This document shows positions 34,184 through 43,056 of a DNA stretch of 64,000 bases, one piece after another (position 1 is the first letter of the stretch; every line of letters begins with the position of its first letter). Location: NCBI GenBank assembly GCA_021800275.1, contig JAJYZB010000003.1, positions 126,680 to 190,679 on the forward strand, given 5' to 3'. The DNA comes from a bacterium (GTDB lineage: Bacteria; Vulcanimicrobiota; JABDET01). A program made the position numbers and the translations under genes. The notes beneath the pieces were generated by a model that worked only from the letters and a program-made list of their open reading frames with translations, made no database searches and was not told the DNA's origin.

Positions 34184-35401
34184 ATGTTGATGGAGCTGCC
34201 CTTTTTAACGGATCCTACAACAGGCCTTCCATTCTTAACCTCTATTTATTCAAGTGTCGAAAAAAGCCTGTTGAAGTTAACTCGAATTGGATTTTTGTAC
34301 TTCGAAGTTGCAGGATTTAGAGAACTGGAAGAACTGTATGGAAAAGAAAATTGCAAAGAGCTTTTAGAACAAATTGGGAAGACCTTCCAGGAAATAAAAG
34401 GAAAACTTTTTAGAGAAGAAGATCTGGTTTGTGTCACAGGACCTGGAAACGAATCATTTATTCTTTTCCTTTTTTCAACTCCCAGGCACAAAGAGGATCT
34501 TTCCCTTGCCGATTTAAAACTGGTCTCCTATCGAATCAGCAAAAAATTAGAACTGAGAACAGCCAGTTGGGTCATAAAGCACTCTGTGAAAGAAAAAATT
34601 GTGATTCATGTTGGACATACTTTCATCTCTTCAGATCCTCTTATCAGTGTGGACCGATTAATTTACGAAGCTCAGAGAGAAGCTGCTTTGAGGTGTCGCC
34701 TGGAAGAAGTGATGGCTCAATTTGTCTCTAATATTTCCCATGAACTTCGCACACCTCTAACCTGTATTAAAGGCTATGTCGAAACTCTAATGGACGGAGC
34801 TTCTGCTGATCCTGAGATGTCAAAAAAATTTCTAGGAATTATCTACGAAGAAACAGAACGCTTAAATCGTTTAATTCGAGATCTTTTAGACCTCAGCATG
34901 ATGGAATCCAAAAAAACTCGAATGAATCAGCATCTTATCGACCTTGGACAGTTAGTTCAGGAAGCAGGGGACTTCCTGGAAGATTATGCAGAGAAAAAAC
35001 AAATTTCCCTCTCTTTTAATCTGCGCAAAGATCTCCCTGAAGTCAATGGGGACGAAGATCGGTTAGAGCAGGTCTTAATTAATTTGATGGATAATGCCAT
35101 AAAATATACTCCTCCAGGTGGAAAAATTCAAGTTTCGTGTGAACAAGATGATGGCTTTTTAAAAGTTTCTGTGAGAGATACTGGACCTGGAATTCCTGAA
35201 GAAGAAAGAGAAAGGGTTTTCGAGAGATTTTACAGAGTAGAGACCGATCGTTCAACTCGAACAGGAGGAAGGGGGTTAGGTTTATCTATTGCAAAACACA
35301 TTATAGAAGCGCATGGAGGGGCAATTTGGGTTGAAAGTATATTAGGGAAAGGAAGCACTTTTTGTTTTACTATACCGATCCTAAACGCGGTAGAGACATG
35401 A
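34184..35401 (+). CDS. Soluble histidine kinase with degenerate GGDEF-like domain
   Basis: Kinase of 405 residues without a membrane segment. The N-terminal 170 residues look like a diguanylate-cyclase fold (IGFLYFEVAGFRELEELYGKEN, HVGHTFIS, VDRLIYEAQREA) but lack GGDEF; the signature position reads around GPGNESFILF. The kinase core has H186 in SNISHELRTPL, the N-box NLMDNAIKYTPPGG and DTGPGIPEEERERVFERFYR, GGRGLGLSIAKH. It starts one base after the regulator stop, a certain operon partner. The inactive domain may bind a nucleotide or a partner. Confidence 0.9.
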   Translation: MLMELPFLTDPTTGLPFLTSIYSSVEKSLLKLTRIGFLYFEVAGFRELEELYGKENCKELLEQIGKTFQEIKGKLFREEDLVCVTGPGNESFILFLFSTPRHKEDLSLADLKLVSYRISKKLELRTASWVIKHSVKEKIVIHVGHTFISSDPLISVDRLIYEAQREAALRCRLEEVMAQFVSNISHELRTPLTCIKGYVETLMDGASADPEMSKKFLGIIYEETERLNRLIRDLLDLSMMESKKTRMNQHLIDLGQLVQEAGDFLEDYAEKKQISLSFNLRKDLPEVNGDEDRLEQVLINLMDNAIKYTPPGGKIQVSCEQDDGFLKVSVRDTGPGIPEEERERVFERFYRVETDRSTRTGGRGLGLSIAKHIIEAHGGAIWVESILGKGSTFCFTIPILNAVET

Positions 35402-36819
35402 AAAGGCAAAAAAGAGTTTTTCTAATTGGTCTCCTGGCTGCCATTTTGGGTTATCTGTGGGAGCTTTATCTTATTCATTCTCATCCACCCTTTATTTTCG
35501 TAAAAATAAAACCAACCTGGTGGATGCAGTGGGTGATTCTTTTCGCTGCATGGAGAATTGGAGTGTTTATATCCGGGCTGTGGAAAACACAGCCCACCGC
35601 TTCTTCTCAAAAAGAAAATGATCGCGAAGAAGAGTTGAAATACTTATCCAGAATTTATCAAGATTTATCAAATTCGCTTCGACTTGAAAAAGGAAAATTC
35701 GAAGCTGTTTTAAGAGGAGCTCCTGATGGAATTTTTACTCTTGACGAGGTAGGGAGAATTAATTTCTGGAACGAGTCAATGGAAAAATTGACAGAATTGA
35801 AAAAAGAAGACGTTTTGGGTAAACCCTATGAAGATGTCCTGACATTCTATTCAACGGGTAAATTGGTGGGCTTTGAACAGGGAACAATGGAAGGGAGCAG
35901 CAGCTCAGAGCCGCGTCAAGCGGTAAATTTCTTTTCGTTTAATGGAGATCAATCTCTAAGTTTTTTAGAAATTGACGCTGAAGTCTCAGGGGGAAAAGAA
36001 TTTCCAGCAGCTGTCAGCGTTTCTACATTAAAAAGCCCGGACAAAAAGAACACGGAGCAGATCATTATTACGGTAAAGGACATGACCGCTCAAAAAGAAA
36101 TAGAAAAACTGCGCGAAGAGATGATTGCCATGATTACTCATGACCTGCGTTCTCCTCTTTCTTCAATACTGGGATATGCGGGTTTGCTGCAGAACCCCAA
36201 ATTATGTGTTTCCGAGGAAGACAGACAAAAATTTTTGACGGCATTAATTCGATCAGGGAAAGGGATGCTACTATTAATTAACAATTTACTTGAAACAGCG
36301 CGATTGGGAGACGGGAAAGTGCCTGTCATCTCTGAGCCCGTAAAAATAAAAATGGTTCTGGAAGAAGTGGCGGAAAACCTTTTAGCTTTGGCAAAAGGGA
36401 AAAATTTATCTTTATCGGTTGAGGCAAAAGACAACCTCTGGGCAGACTCAGACAAGGATAAACTTCACGAAATTTTAACCAATCTGGTTTCCAATGCAAT
36501 TAAGTTCAGCCGCTCAGGTGAGGCTGTTAAAATTACCGCTTTTGAAAAAGCACAAGAAGTAGTTATTTCCATTTCCGATTCAGGTCCTGGTATTAGAGCA
36601 GAAGAAAAAGAATATTTATTCGAAAAATTTTCGAAAATAAAAAAACAAGGTTCAACAACTGGTCTTGGGCTATATATTGTCAAAAAATTGACCGACAAAA
36701 TCAATGGAAGAATTGTGGTAGAGAGCCAGGAAGCGATTGGAAGCACTTTTACTTTAAAACTGCCTGCCTCGAAAAAAGCCTCATCATCAGTCCAACTCTC
36801 CCTTGTTGGAAGTCGCTGA
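35398..36819 (+). CDS. PAS-containing membrane histidine kinase
   Basis: Kinase of 473 residues. Two membrane helices lie at about 6-24 and 37-55, with almost no periplasmic part. A PAS domain follows a short coiled coil (about 90-220: LRGAPDGIFTLDEVGRINFWN), then the HisKA helix with the phosphoacceptor near H247 (MITHDLRSPLSSILGYAG) and an ATPase domain (LTNLVSNAIKFS, DSGPGIRAEEKEYLFEKFSKI, TGLGLYIVKK). The start overlaps the previous stop as ATGA, which fixes it. Confidence 0.92.
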   Translation: MKRQKRVFLIGLLAAILGYLWELYLIHSHPPFIFVKIKPTWWMQWVILFAAWRIGVFISGLWKTQPTASSQKENDREEELKYLSRIYQDLSNSLRLEKGKFEAVLRGAPDGIFTLDEVGRINFWNESMEKLTELKKEDVLGKPYEDVLTFYSTGKLVGFEQGTMEGSSSSEPRQAVNFFSFNGDQSLSFLEIDAEVSGGKEFPAAVSVSTLKSPDKKNTEQIIITVKDMTAQKEIEKLREEMIAMITHDLRSPLSSILGYAGLLQNPKLCVSEEDRQKFLTALIRSGKGMLLLINNLLETARLGDGKVPVISEPVKIKMVLEEVAENLLALAKGKNLSLSVEAKDNLWADSDKDKLHEILTNLVSNAIKFSRSGEAVKITAFEKAQEVVISISDSGPGIRAEEKEYLFEKFSKIKKQGSTTGLGLYIVKKLTDKINGRIVVESQEAIGSTFTLKLPASKKASSSVQLSLVGSR

Positions 36820-36835
36820 AAAAACGTGGGGACTG

Positions 36836-37216
36836 ATGAAAAAGAAGGTTCTGGTCATTGAAGACAACGCAGACCACCAGGCAATTATAAAATCATCTCT
36901 CGTGTCAAGAAATTATTTGGTAGTATGCGCAGACAACCCATCAGATGCTCTTCATTACTTGCTAGATGAAAAAATCGATCTGATTATTCTAGATCTCTGG
37001 CTTCCAGAAATGGATGGATTGAGTTTTTTAAAAGATTTAAAAAATGTGCCTGAATTCTCAGAAATTCCAGTGATCGTTACCAGTGGAACATTTGGAAGTG
37101 AGTACGATATTTTAAAACTAAATGGTTATGGAGTCAGAGAATTTTTTATGAAGCCTTATGATCCTGCTGAACTCGTTGAAACAGTTGGAAGTTTATTAAA
37201 AAAAACAGTGGATTGA
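36836..37216 (+). CDS. Single-domain response regulator (receiver only)
   Basis: Receiver of 126 residues with acidic residues E9/D10, phosphoacceptor D53 in ILDLWLPEMDG, TSG and the conserved Lys in FFMKPYDPAE. There is no output domain, so it acts by phospho-transfer or protein contact. ATG at 36836 has a GTGGGGA site; a longer frame from 36803 lies inside the kinase end. It is the last gene of the two-component locus. Confidence 0.92.
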   Translation: MKKKVLVIEDNADHQAIIKSSLVSRNYLVVCADNPSDALHYLLDEKIDLIILDLWLPEMDGLSFLKDLKNVPEFSEIPVIVTSGTFGSEYDILKLNGYGVREFFMKPYDPAELVETVGSLLKKTVD

Positions 37217-37244
37217 GTCCTGGATGTCAGTCGAAAACAAAAAA

Positions 37245-37784
37245 CTAAAAATTAATCCTTAATTTTGCCGTTGTGTGCTGCTGTGGCCCGGAATAATCAC
37301 CCGGTCCTGTTTGCACATTCTTATAACTAATTGATATCCTGGTTCTCGCGTTAAACCAGTATTCAGCTCTTAAGAGAGGGAAATTCATCTCCTGATAGAT
37401 GTTCCCAACTCTCTTGGTATTCAACACAACATATTTCCCATTTAACAAGAATTTCGAATCCAGCGGATAATAAACCCCCAGGGCGCTCTCTTTACGAGTA
37501 GATTTAAATTTTGAGCTAGAGTTTCGAGAATAAAAAGTTTTCCCCCATAAAAAAACCCTTTGGAACAGAGAAAGTGGATGATAAAACGAACCCCTGCGGA
37601 ATACCCCTTTTTTAAGCGAAAACTTGCTGCTGAGCTTAGAAGGCTCAAAAAGCACAACATGACTGTTTTTTTGCAAAAGGATAGAATAATCTAATGGGCT
37701 CCTTTTCAAGCTGTGAAAGGGAGAAGCAGTAGCCACTCTCAAAATAGAAAAGATAGAGATTATAAGAAAAGCTGCTCTTTTCAT
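37245..37784 (-). CDS. Small predicted outer-membrane protein
   Basis: Exported protein of 179 residues with a signal peptide ending ATAS. The remainder is rich in alternating strands with basic and aromatic residues, and the C-terminus ends KLRINF, an aromatic last residue like the beta-signal of outer-membrane barrels. The family is not recognised and the size is small for a barrel. It is the gene after ftsZ on the same strand, 45 bases downstream, perhaps part of the division operon. Confidence 0.6.
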   Translation of the reverse strand: MKRAAFLIISIFSILRVATASPFHSLKRSPLDYSILLQKNSHVVLFEPSKLSSKFSLKKGVFRRGSFYHPLSLFQRVFLWGKTFYSRNSSSKFKSTRKESALGVYYPLDSKFLLNGKYVVLNTKRVGNIYQEMNFPLLRAEYWFNARTRISISYKNVQTGPGDYSGPQQHTTAKLRINF

Positions 37785-37829
37785 AAGGGTAAAATGAGTC
37801 TTCTACCCTACTGCCTAAAACTCCTCTTT

Positions 37830-38906
37830 CTACCTTCTTCTTAAGAAAGCGGGAATATCCAGATCTGCCAGAAAAGGTTTTACTTCCACAGATTTGATTT
37901 CAGCGTCTGAGGAATCAAAAATTCCCCGATTAGCAAAAGAAAGATTCCTTGACCCAAACCCTGTGGCAATAACGGTTACCACAATTTCTCCTTGAAGTTT
38001 TTCATCAATGACTGTTCCAAAAATAATCTTTGCATCCGGATCCACGACAGGAGAAATCACTTCAGCCGCCTCATTCACTTCTGTCAAGGTCAAATCAGTT
38101 CCTCCAGCCACACTGAAAAGGACGCCTTTTGCTCCCTCAATACTGGTTTCAAGGAGAGGACTGGCAATCGCGCTTTTAGCAGCCTCTTGAGCTCTATGTT
38201 CTCCTGTGCCTCTTCCAATCCCCATCAAAGCAGAACCTGCGCTGCTCATAATTGCCTGCACATCTGCAAAATCAAGATTAATTAAACCAGGTTTTGTGAT
38301 CAAATCGGAAATGCCTTGAACGCCTTGTCTTAAAATATCATCTGCAGCTTTAAAGGCATCTACCAGAGGAGTTCGCCTTTCTACAATTTGCAGCAACCTA
38401 TCATTAGGGATAGTAATTAAGGCATCTACTTTCTGTTCTAATTCCTGAGTTCCTTTCTCAGCCGCAGCCATTCTAATTTTTCCTTCAAAAGTAAATGGTT
38501 TTGTGACAACAGCCACTGTCAAAGCTCCCGACTGTTTCGCCAGATCCGCAACAACTGGAGCCGCTCCTGTTCCTGTTCCCCCTCCCATGCCTGCTGTGAT
38601 AAACACCATATCAGAACCCTCAAGCGCCCTTAAAATCTCCTCAGAATTCTCTTCACAAGCCTGTTTTCCAATATCGCTGTTAGCCCCTGCTCCAAGTCCT
38701 CTCGTTAGATTCCCTCCAATATGCACCCTTTTATCAACATTACATAAAAAAAGTGCTTGAGCATCAGTATTGACAGCAACAAATTCCACCCCATTAAGTC
38801 CAGATTCCACCATTCTGGTTACTGCATTGCACCCTGCCCCTCCAACTCCCACCACTTTAATTCCAGCAAATGGATGTACGCTTTCTTTTTTATCCTCTTT
38901 TTCCAC
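37830..38906 (-). CDS. ftsZ: Cell division protein FtsZ
   Basis: Tubulin-like GTPase that forms the division ring, 358 residues. The GTP-binding motif [13 protein letters not shown] is clear, as are [11 protein letters not shown] at the N-terminus and the C-terminal tail DIPAFLRRR that binds FtsA. The linker before that tail is short, about 30 residues. It is the last conserved gene of the cluster. Confidence 0.97.
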   Translation of the reverse strand: MEKEDKKESVHPFAGIKVVGVGGAGCNAVTRMVESGLNGVEFVAVNTDAQALFLCNVDKRVHIGGNLTRGLGAGANSDIGKQACEENSEEILRALEGSDMVFITAGMGGGTGTGAAPVVADLAKQSGALTVAVVTKPFTFEGKIRMAAAEKGTQELEQKVDALITIPNDRLLQIVERRTPLVDAFKAADDILRQGVQGISDLITKPGLINLDFADVQAIMSSAGSALMGIGRGTGEHRAQEAAKSAIASPLLETSIEGAKGVLFSVAGGTDLTLTEVNEAAEVISPVVDPDAKIIFGTVIDEKLQGEIVVTVIATGFGSRNLSFANRGIFDSSDAEIKSVEVKPFLADLDIPAFLRRR

Positions 38907-38995
38907 GAATCAATCCCTCCTTATTATCTTACCGTGAGTCCCCAAAAAAATCCCCTGTTATTGGGCAGCAAAATTTTTTTCTCTCGTGTCCACGC

Positions 38996-40231
38996 TCAAA
39001 AAAAATCTCTAAATAAATTTCTAAAAACTCGCGCCATAAAAGCCTCTCTTTTTCGATAGACTTTCTGGTGAGTTAAATTTTTCCCCGCATAAACAAGCAG
39101 TCCCACGCCTGTAGAATACTGCGGATTATGAATGGCATCATTAACAGATCCATTTAAAGGAAGTGGATACCCCAAACGGGCAGAAAGTTTTAAAATCTGT
39201 TTTGCTACTGTAGAAATTCCTGGAAGCTGACTTGTGCCGCCCGTTAAAATTAACCCTGCCAGCGAAAAATCTCTTGAAGCCCTATCCATTTCTGGTTTGA
39301 CCAGAGAAAAGATCTCTTCAATTCGTGGAGCAATTTTTTCCGCAATTGCTTTTCTGCTGATAGTCTCCTTGATCCCGGAAAGCGTTGTAACTTCAACAGG
39401 CTCATCTTCCGTAATTTGCGATGGATCAGCATGTCCAAATTCTATTTTTACTCTTTCCGCTTCTGTCGGAGATAGTTTGAAAGCGACAGCAATGTCATTC
39501 GTAATATGGCTTCCACCCACTGGCAGGACAGCAGTGTGATAAATATGCTTCTGGCGGAATATAGCTAGATCTGTGGTTCCACCGCCAATGTCTAAAAGCA
39601 AAATTCCAAGCTCTTTTTCCGCTTCATTCAAAACCGAAAGACTGGATGCCAGAGGCTGTAAAACCAATCCATTGTCTTCAATTTCAAGTCCCGCCAATTC
39701 CACGCACTTTGTCAGATTATGAAGAAAAGTAACTGTGCCCGTGACAATATGGGTGTTCGCCTCCAGCTTCATGCCTAACATTCCAACTGGATTTTTAATC
39801 CCATTCTGGCCATCCACCGCAAATCCACGAGGAACGACATGAATGACTTCTCGATCTGCCGGCAGGCTGATAATCTTTGCCGCCTCAACAGAACGGCGCA
39901 TGTCTTCTTCAGTGATTTCTTTCGCCTCATCGGCCAGAGTAATAATGCCGTGGCTGTTGATCGAAGCAATATGTTCTCCCGTAACGTTAACAAACACACT
40001 GTGAATTTTATAGCCCGAACTTCTTTCTGCTTCGCGAACTGCCTGCTGAATTGCCTTTACAGTTTCACCTATGTCAACAACGATTCCCTTTTTTACCCCT
40101 TGAGAAGAACTAGTTCCTTTACCCGTAATTTCAATATGATTTTCCTGATTAATTTCCCCCACCAGACAGGTAACTTTAGATGTGCCGATATCCAGTCCTG
40201 AAACAATGGTATGTTTTCCTAATGCCGCCAT
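38996..40231 (-). CDS. ftsA: Cell division protein FtsA
   Basis: Actin-like protein of 411 residues that tethers FtsZ to the membrane. Nucleotide-binding motifs are GLDIGTSKVTCLVGE, LLDIGGGTTDLAIF and LILTGGTSQLPGI. The C-terminus (ARVFRNLFRDFF) is an amphipathic membrane-targeting helix. It lies directly upstream of ftsZ. Confidence 0.96.
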   Translation of the reverse strand: MAALGKHTIVSGLDIGTSKVTCLVGEINQENHIEITGKGTSSSQGVKKGIVVDIGETVKAIQQAVREAERSSGYKIHSVFVNVTGEHIASINSHGIITLADEAKEITEEDMRRSVEAAKIISLPADREVIHVVPRGFAVDGQNGIKNPVGMLGMKLEANTHIVTGTVTFLHNLTKCVELAGLEIEDNGLVLQPLASSLSVLNEAEKELGILLLDIGGGTTDLAIFRQKHIYHTAVLPVGGSHITNDIAVAFKLSPTEAERVKIEFGHADPSQITEDEPVEVTTLSGIKETISRKAIAEKIAPRIEEIFSLVKPEMDRASRDFSLAGLILTGGTSQLPGISTVAKQILKLSARLGYPLPLNGSVNDAIHNPQYSTGVGLLVYAGKNLTHQKVYRKREAFMARVFRNLFRDFF

Positions 40232-40276
40232 AACCCCTCCCTTCTACCCAACAAAAATTTACACTACTCTCAGTTT

Positions 40277-40651
40277 TTATTCGAGCGGCGGTTTTGAAAA
40301 TCCTTGTTGATGATCTGTGGAAAACCGCTGAAAAAAATACACTCTCAAAATAGAAAGGTTCTGAAAAATTCTAACACCAAACGTAATGATCGCGGCCAGA
40401 TATAACTCAACCCCTAAACGGTCTCCTATATAAGTCAACAAAAACGCGAGAAAAGTATTGGAAACAAATCCCGAAACAAACAAAGAAATATTAAATCTCT
40501 TTCTAAATACAGCTTTACCTCCTCCCAGAATACTGTCAAGCGCCGCTAAAACAGCAACCGATAAATATTTACCCAAAGTGATCGGAATAGAAAATGGCAG
40601 AAAAAAACCTGCAACAATTCCGAGCGCAAAAGAAGTCAAAAGGTAAAGCAT
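40277..40651 (-). CDS. sbp: Small basic family protein (DUF1290)
   Basis: Membrane protein of 124 residues with three or four hydrophobic helices and the family blocks AALDSILGGGKAVFRKRF, FVSGFVSNTFLA and YLAAIITFGVRIFQNLSILR. In Gram-positive bacteria this gene sits between DUF881 and ftsA, as here; its role is poorly understood. It overlaps the DUF881 stop by one base. Confidence 0.92.
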   Translation of the reverse strand: MLYLLTSFALGIVAGFFLPFSIPITLGKYLSVAVLAALDSILGGGKAVFRKRFNISLFVSGFVSNTFLAFLLTYIGDRLGVELYLAAIITFGVRIFQNLSILRVYFFQRFSTDHQQGFSKPPLE

Positions 40652-41415
40652 TATCCTCCTCTAAGAGAAGAACGAACTCGCTTTGAATTGAACGCTGGTA
40701 ACGCATAATGGAAGGTCAGGGTTCCTCCAAAAGCGGGAATAATAAGTCGTTTTTTTCTTGAAATCTTTATCGTTACTCCATGCGCAGTCGAAATTTGCAT
40801 GGCATCTAAGAATCCACCCTGCATTTTTAATGCTGTGTCAAGAGTATCAGGATCGCCAATCGCTTTCACGATATAAGGGGGAGAAACATGGAACGTATTG
40901 ACCAGTATGGTTGGCCCAACACATCGAATCGGGGAATCAGCAATAATTCTTTCATTGTTGATGGAAATAGCTTCTGCTCCAGCCGCCCACAGTTCATTGG
41001 TTAACTCAGTCAGGTCAACATCATGAACAAGATAAAAATAATCTCCTTCTCCAGGTTTAGGCTTTTGGATAGAATCATTTAAAACAACCTCAATTCCAGG
41101 TCCTTTAACCGCTATCATTCCCGCTTCCATGCGCGCTCTCTCAAGTTCTTTTCCTAACTCGTGGGTTAAGTTACCTTTCTGCGTTCTGGAAATTTCATAC
41201 TCTGCCAAGTGAGTTCTCAATTTCGAAATCTGAGTTTCCAAAGTAATATTTTGTTTCTGAGAGTTCTGCAGCATTTGGATTAAATCTATTGAACGGTAGG
41301 CGGCCAGAGGAAACCCTTGCTTCTCCTGTCCTTTAAATTGAAATGCTATTAAAATGCCAAGAGCGAAACATCCTAACGACAAAAATAGAATCCAGTCTTT
41401 TATTTTTTTTCTCAT
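40651..41415 (-). CDS. DUF881 family protein
   Basis: Protein of 254 residues with one N-terminal membrane helix, a coiled coil (about 45-90) and the DUF881 core: GPGIEVVLNDS, LVHDVDLTELTNELWAAGAEAISINNERI, CVGPTILVNTFHVSPPYIVKAIGDPDTL. It is a member of the division cluster in Actinobacteria and Firmicutes. It overlaps ftsQ by four bases and sbp by one. Confidence 0.92.
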   Translation of the reverse strand: MRKKIKDWILFLSLGCFALGILIAFQFKGQEKQGFPLAAYRSIDLIQMLQNSQKQNITLETQISKLRTHLAEYEISRTQKGNLTHELGKELERARMEAGMIAVKGPGIEVVLNDSIQKPKPGEGDYFYLVHDVDLTELTNELWAAGAEAISINNERIIADSPIRCVGPTILVNTFHVSPPYIVKAIGDPDTLDTALKMQGGFLDAMQISTAHGVTIKISRKKRLIIPAFGGTLTFHYALPAFNSKRVRSSLRGG

Positions 41416-42107
41416 TTTACGAATCCAGATCCGCGGGGCCGCTTGCCTGCACGCAGCAGCACAGGCATTTGAGGCACGCTGACATTGACATCAGCTACAG
41501 CCATCTTCTCATGCTGAATCACCAGGAATATAGGTTTCAAGAGCCTCAATTTCTCGTTCATATTTCTAGCGGAGCCAAGTTTGACTCTAATTCCACTTCG
41601 GGTATAAAAACTCCAATTCCCTTTCGAATCAAGATGTATTCCCGAAAGCTGGAGGTAGGAAATATTTTGAAGATCCTTAATCATGAATAACAATTTAATT
41701 TTTTCAGAGTTTGTCCAAAGCCGCATGGGCAGAGAAATCTTGAGCAGTTTCTTGGGGTCTTCCTGACATCTAAAAATAGATCCCGATGAATCCAGACACC
41801 AGTTTTGATCTAGATTGGCTTCAGGCCTTCTGTTAACGGTTTCTATGCCGAGATAAAATCCATTCCCTAAGATAGGATAAAGTGTTGCTTTTGAAAAAGA
41901 ATGGAAACTTTTTAAAATCTGTTTTTGAATAGAAAAATAAGGAAAAAACAAAACGGAACCATGCTCAGGAATAACAGAAGACACAGAAATGTCTCTCGAA
42001 TGGCTTTTAAATTCACTGACAACTCCTCGATACTGATAAAAAGGCATGGCTGCCAGGATAAGAAAGAGCGAAATTAATACTCCTAGCACATAATGCTTAG
42101 AATTCAT
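41412..42107 (-). CDS. ftsQ: FtsQ/DivIB-like division protein (divergent)
   Basis: Protein of 231 residues with one N-terminal membrane helix (about 5-25) and a periplasmic part of about 200 residues. The region after the helix (FSIQKQILKSFHSFSKATLY, IETVNRRPEANL) fits a POTRA-like domain, and AVADVNVSVPQMPVLL near the end matches FtsQ strands. Similarity is weak; the call rests mainly on the position between murB and DUF881, where ftsQ normally sits. Confidence 0.7.
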   Translation of the reverse strand: MNSKHYVLGVLISLFLILAAMPFYQYRGVVSEFKSHSRDISVSSVIPEHGSVLFFPYFSIQKQILKSFHSFSKATLYPILGNGFYLGIETVNRRPEANLDQNWCLDSSGSIFRCQEDPKKLLKISLPMRLWTNSEKIKLLFMIKDLQNISYLQLSGIHLDSKGNWSFYTRSGIRVKLGSARNMNEKLRLLKPIFLVIQHEKMAVADVNVSVPQMPVLLRAGKRPRGSGFVK

Positions 42108-42150
42108 GAAGTCTCTCCTGGGAGCAGTTCCATTTTTCGTTTGAGCATTT

Positions 42151-43056
42151 TTAGCCTAAAAAATTTTCTTCCCACCTTCCCGCCAACTTAATTTCAGGCT
42201 CCAACAAGATTCCTGTTTTTCCCAAAACTGTCTCTTGAATATGTCTCATCAGCTTAAGCACATCCTTTGCTGTGGCAGAGCCTTTATTTATGACAAAATT
42301 CGCGTGAATATCAGAGACAGCAGCATCGCCCATGGAAAATCCCCGCAATCCCGAATCATCAATCAACTTCCATGCAGAACAAGAAGAGGGATTTTTGAAA
42401 GCGCTTCCTGCACTGGCAACTCCTAGAGGCTGCGTTTTTTTTCGTCTCTCTAATATCTCTTGGACTTTTAATTGCGATGTTTTTTTTTCAACCCTCAAGA
42501 GTTTAAGCTTGCCCTCGACAATAACCCAAGGCTTCTGCTGAAATAAACTGTGGCGGTAACGATAATCCAGATCGTCTTTTGACAGCCATTTTGCGTTTAA
42601 AGATTCATCTAAAATTCTAACCTCTTCTACAACGCTCGAAATTTCGCCTAAATAAGTTCCTGCATTCATGTAAAGAGCCCCTCCCATAGTTCCTGGGACA
42701 GCTGCTAAAAACTCAATTCCACCTAAACTTTTCTCCACAGCATCTCTCAGCAGCACGGCTGTCTTAACCCCTGCCCCCACAGTGACTCGATTCTGTTCAA
42801 ATGTCATTCTTTTGAAATAAGAGTGGCCTAAATGAATGACCATTCCTTCTATTCCGTCGTCTGAAATCAAAAGATCGCTGCCATTTCCTAAAATAAACCA
42901 TGGAATTTTTTTTTCAAAGCAGTAAGATAGACCTTGCTTTAAATCCTCCTCATCTTCTGGGATAAAAAAAAGATCTGCTCTTCCGCCAATTCGAAATGTA
43001 GTATATTGATCAAGAGGCAAATTTTCCAGAAACTTCCCCTTTAGAACACTAACCAT
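42151..43056 (-). CDS. murB: UDP-N-acetylenolpyruvoylglucosamine reductase
   Basis: FAD enzyme of 301 residues that completes UDP-N-acetylmuramate. FAD-binding blocks are TTFRIGGRADLFFIP, GNGSDLLI and AVPGTMGGALYMNAGTYLGEIS. GVASAGSAFKNPS carries the catalytic Ser of type I/IIa enzymes. It begins directly after the murC stop. Confidence 0.96.
   Translation of the reverse strand: MVSVLKGKFLENLPLDQYTTFRIGGRADLFFIPEDEEDLKQGLSYCFEKKIPWFILGNGSDLLISDDGIEGMVIHLGHSYFKRMTFEQNRVTVGAGVKTAVLLRDAVEKSLGGIEFLAAVPGTMGGALYMNAGTYLGEISSVVEEVRILDESLNAKWLSKDDLDYRYRHSLFQQKPWVIVEGKLKLLRVEKKTSQLKVQEILERRKKTQPLGVASAGSAFKNPSSCSAWKLIDDSGLRGFSMGDAAVSDIHANFVINKGSATAKDVLKLMRHIQETVLGKTGILLEPEIKLAGRWEENFLG

Noticed and set aside
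38757-39059. Plus-strand frame of 100 residues between ftsZ and ftsA
   Set aside because: Most of it lies antisense to ftsZ and ftsA ends, with low-complexity translation and no ribosome site.
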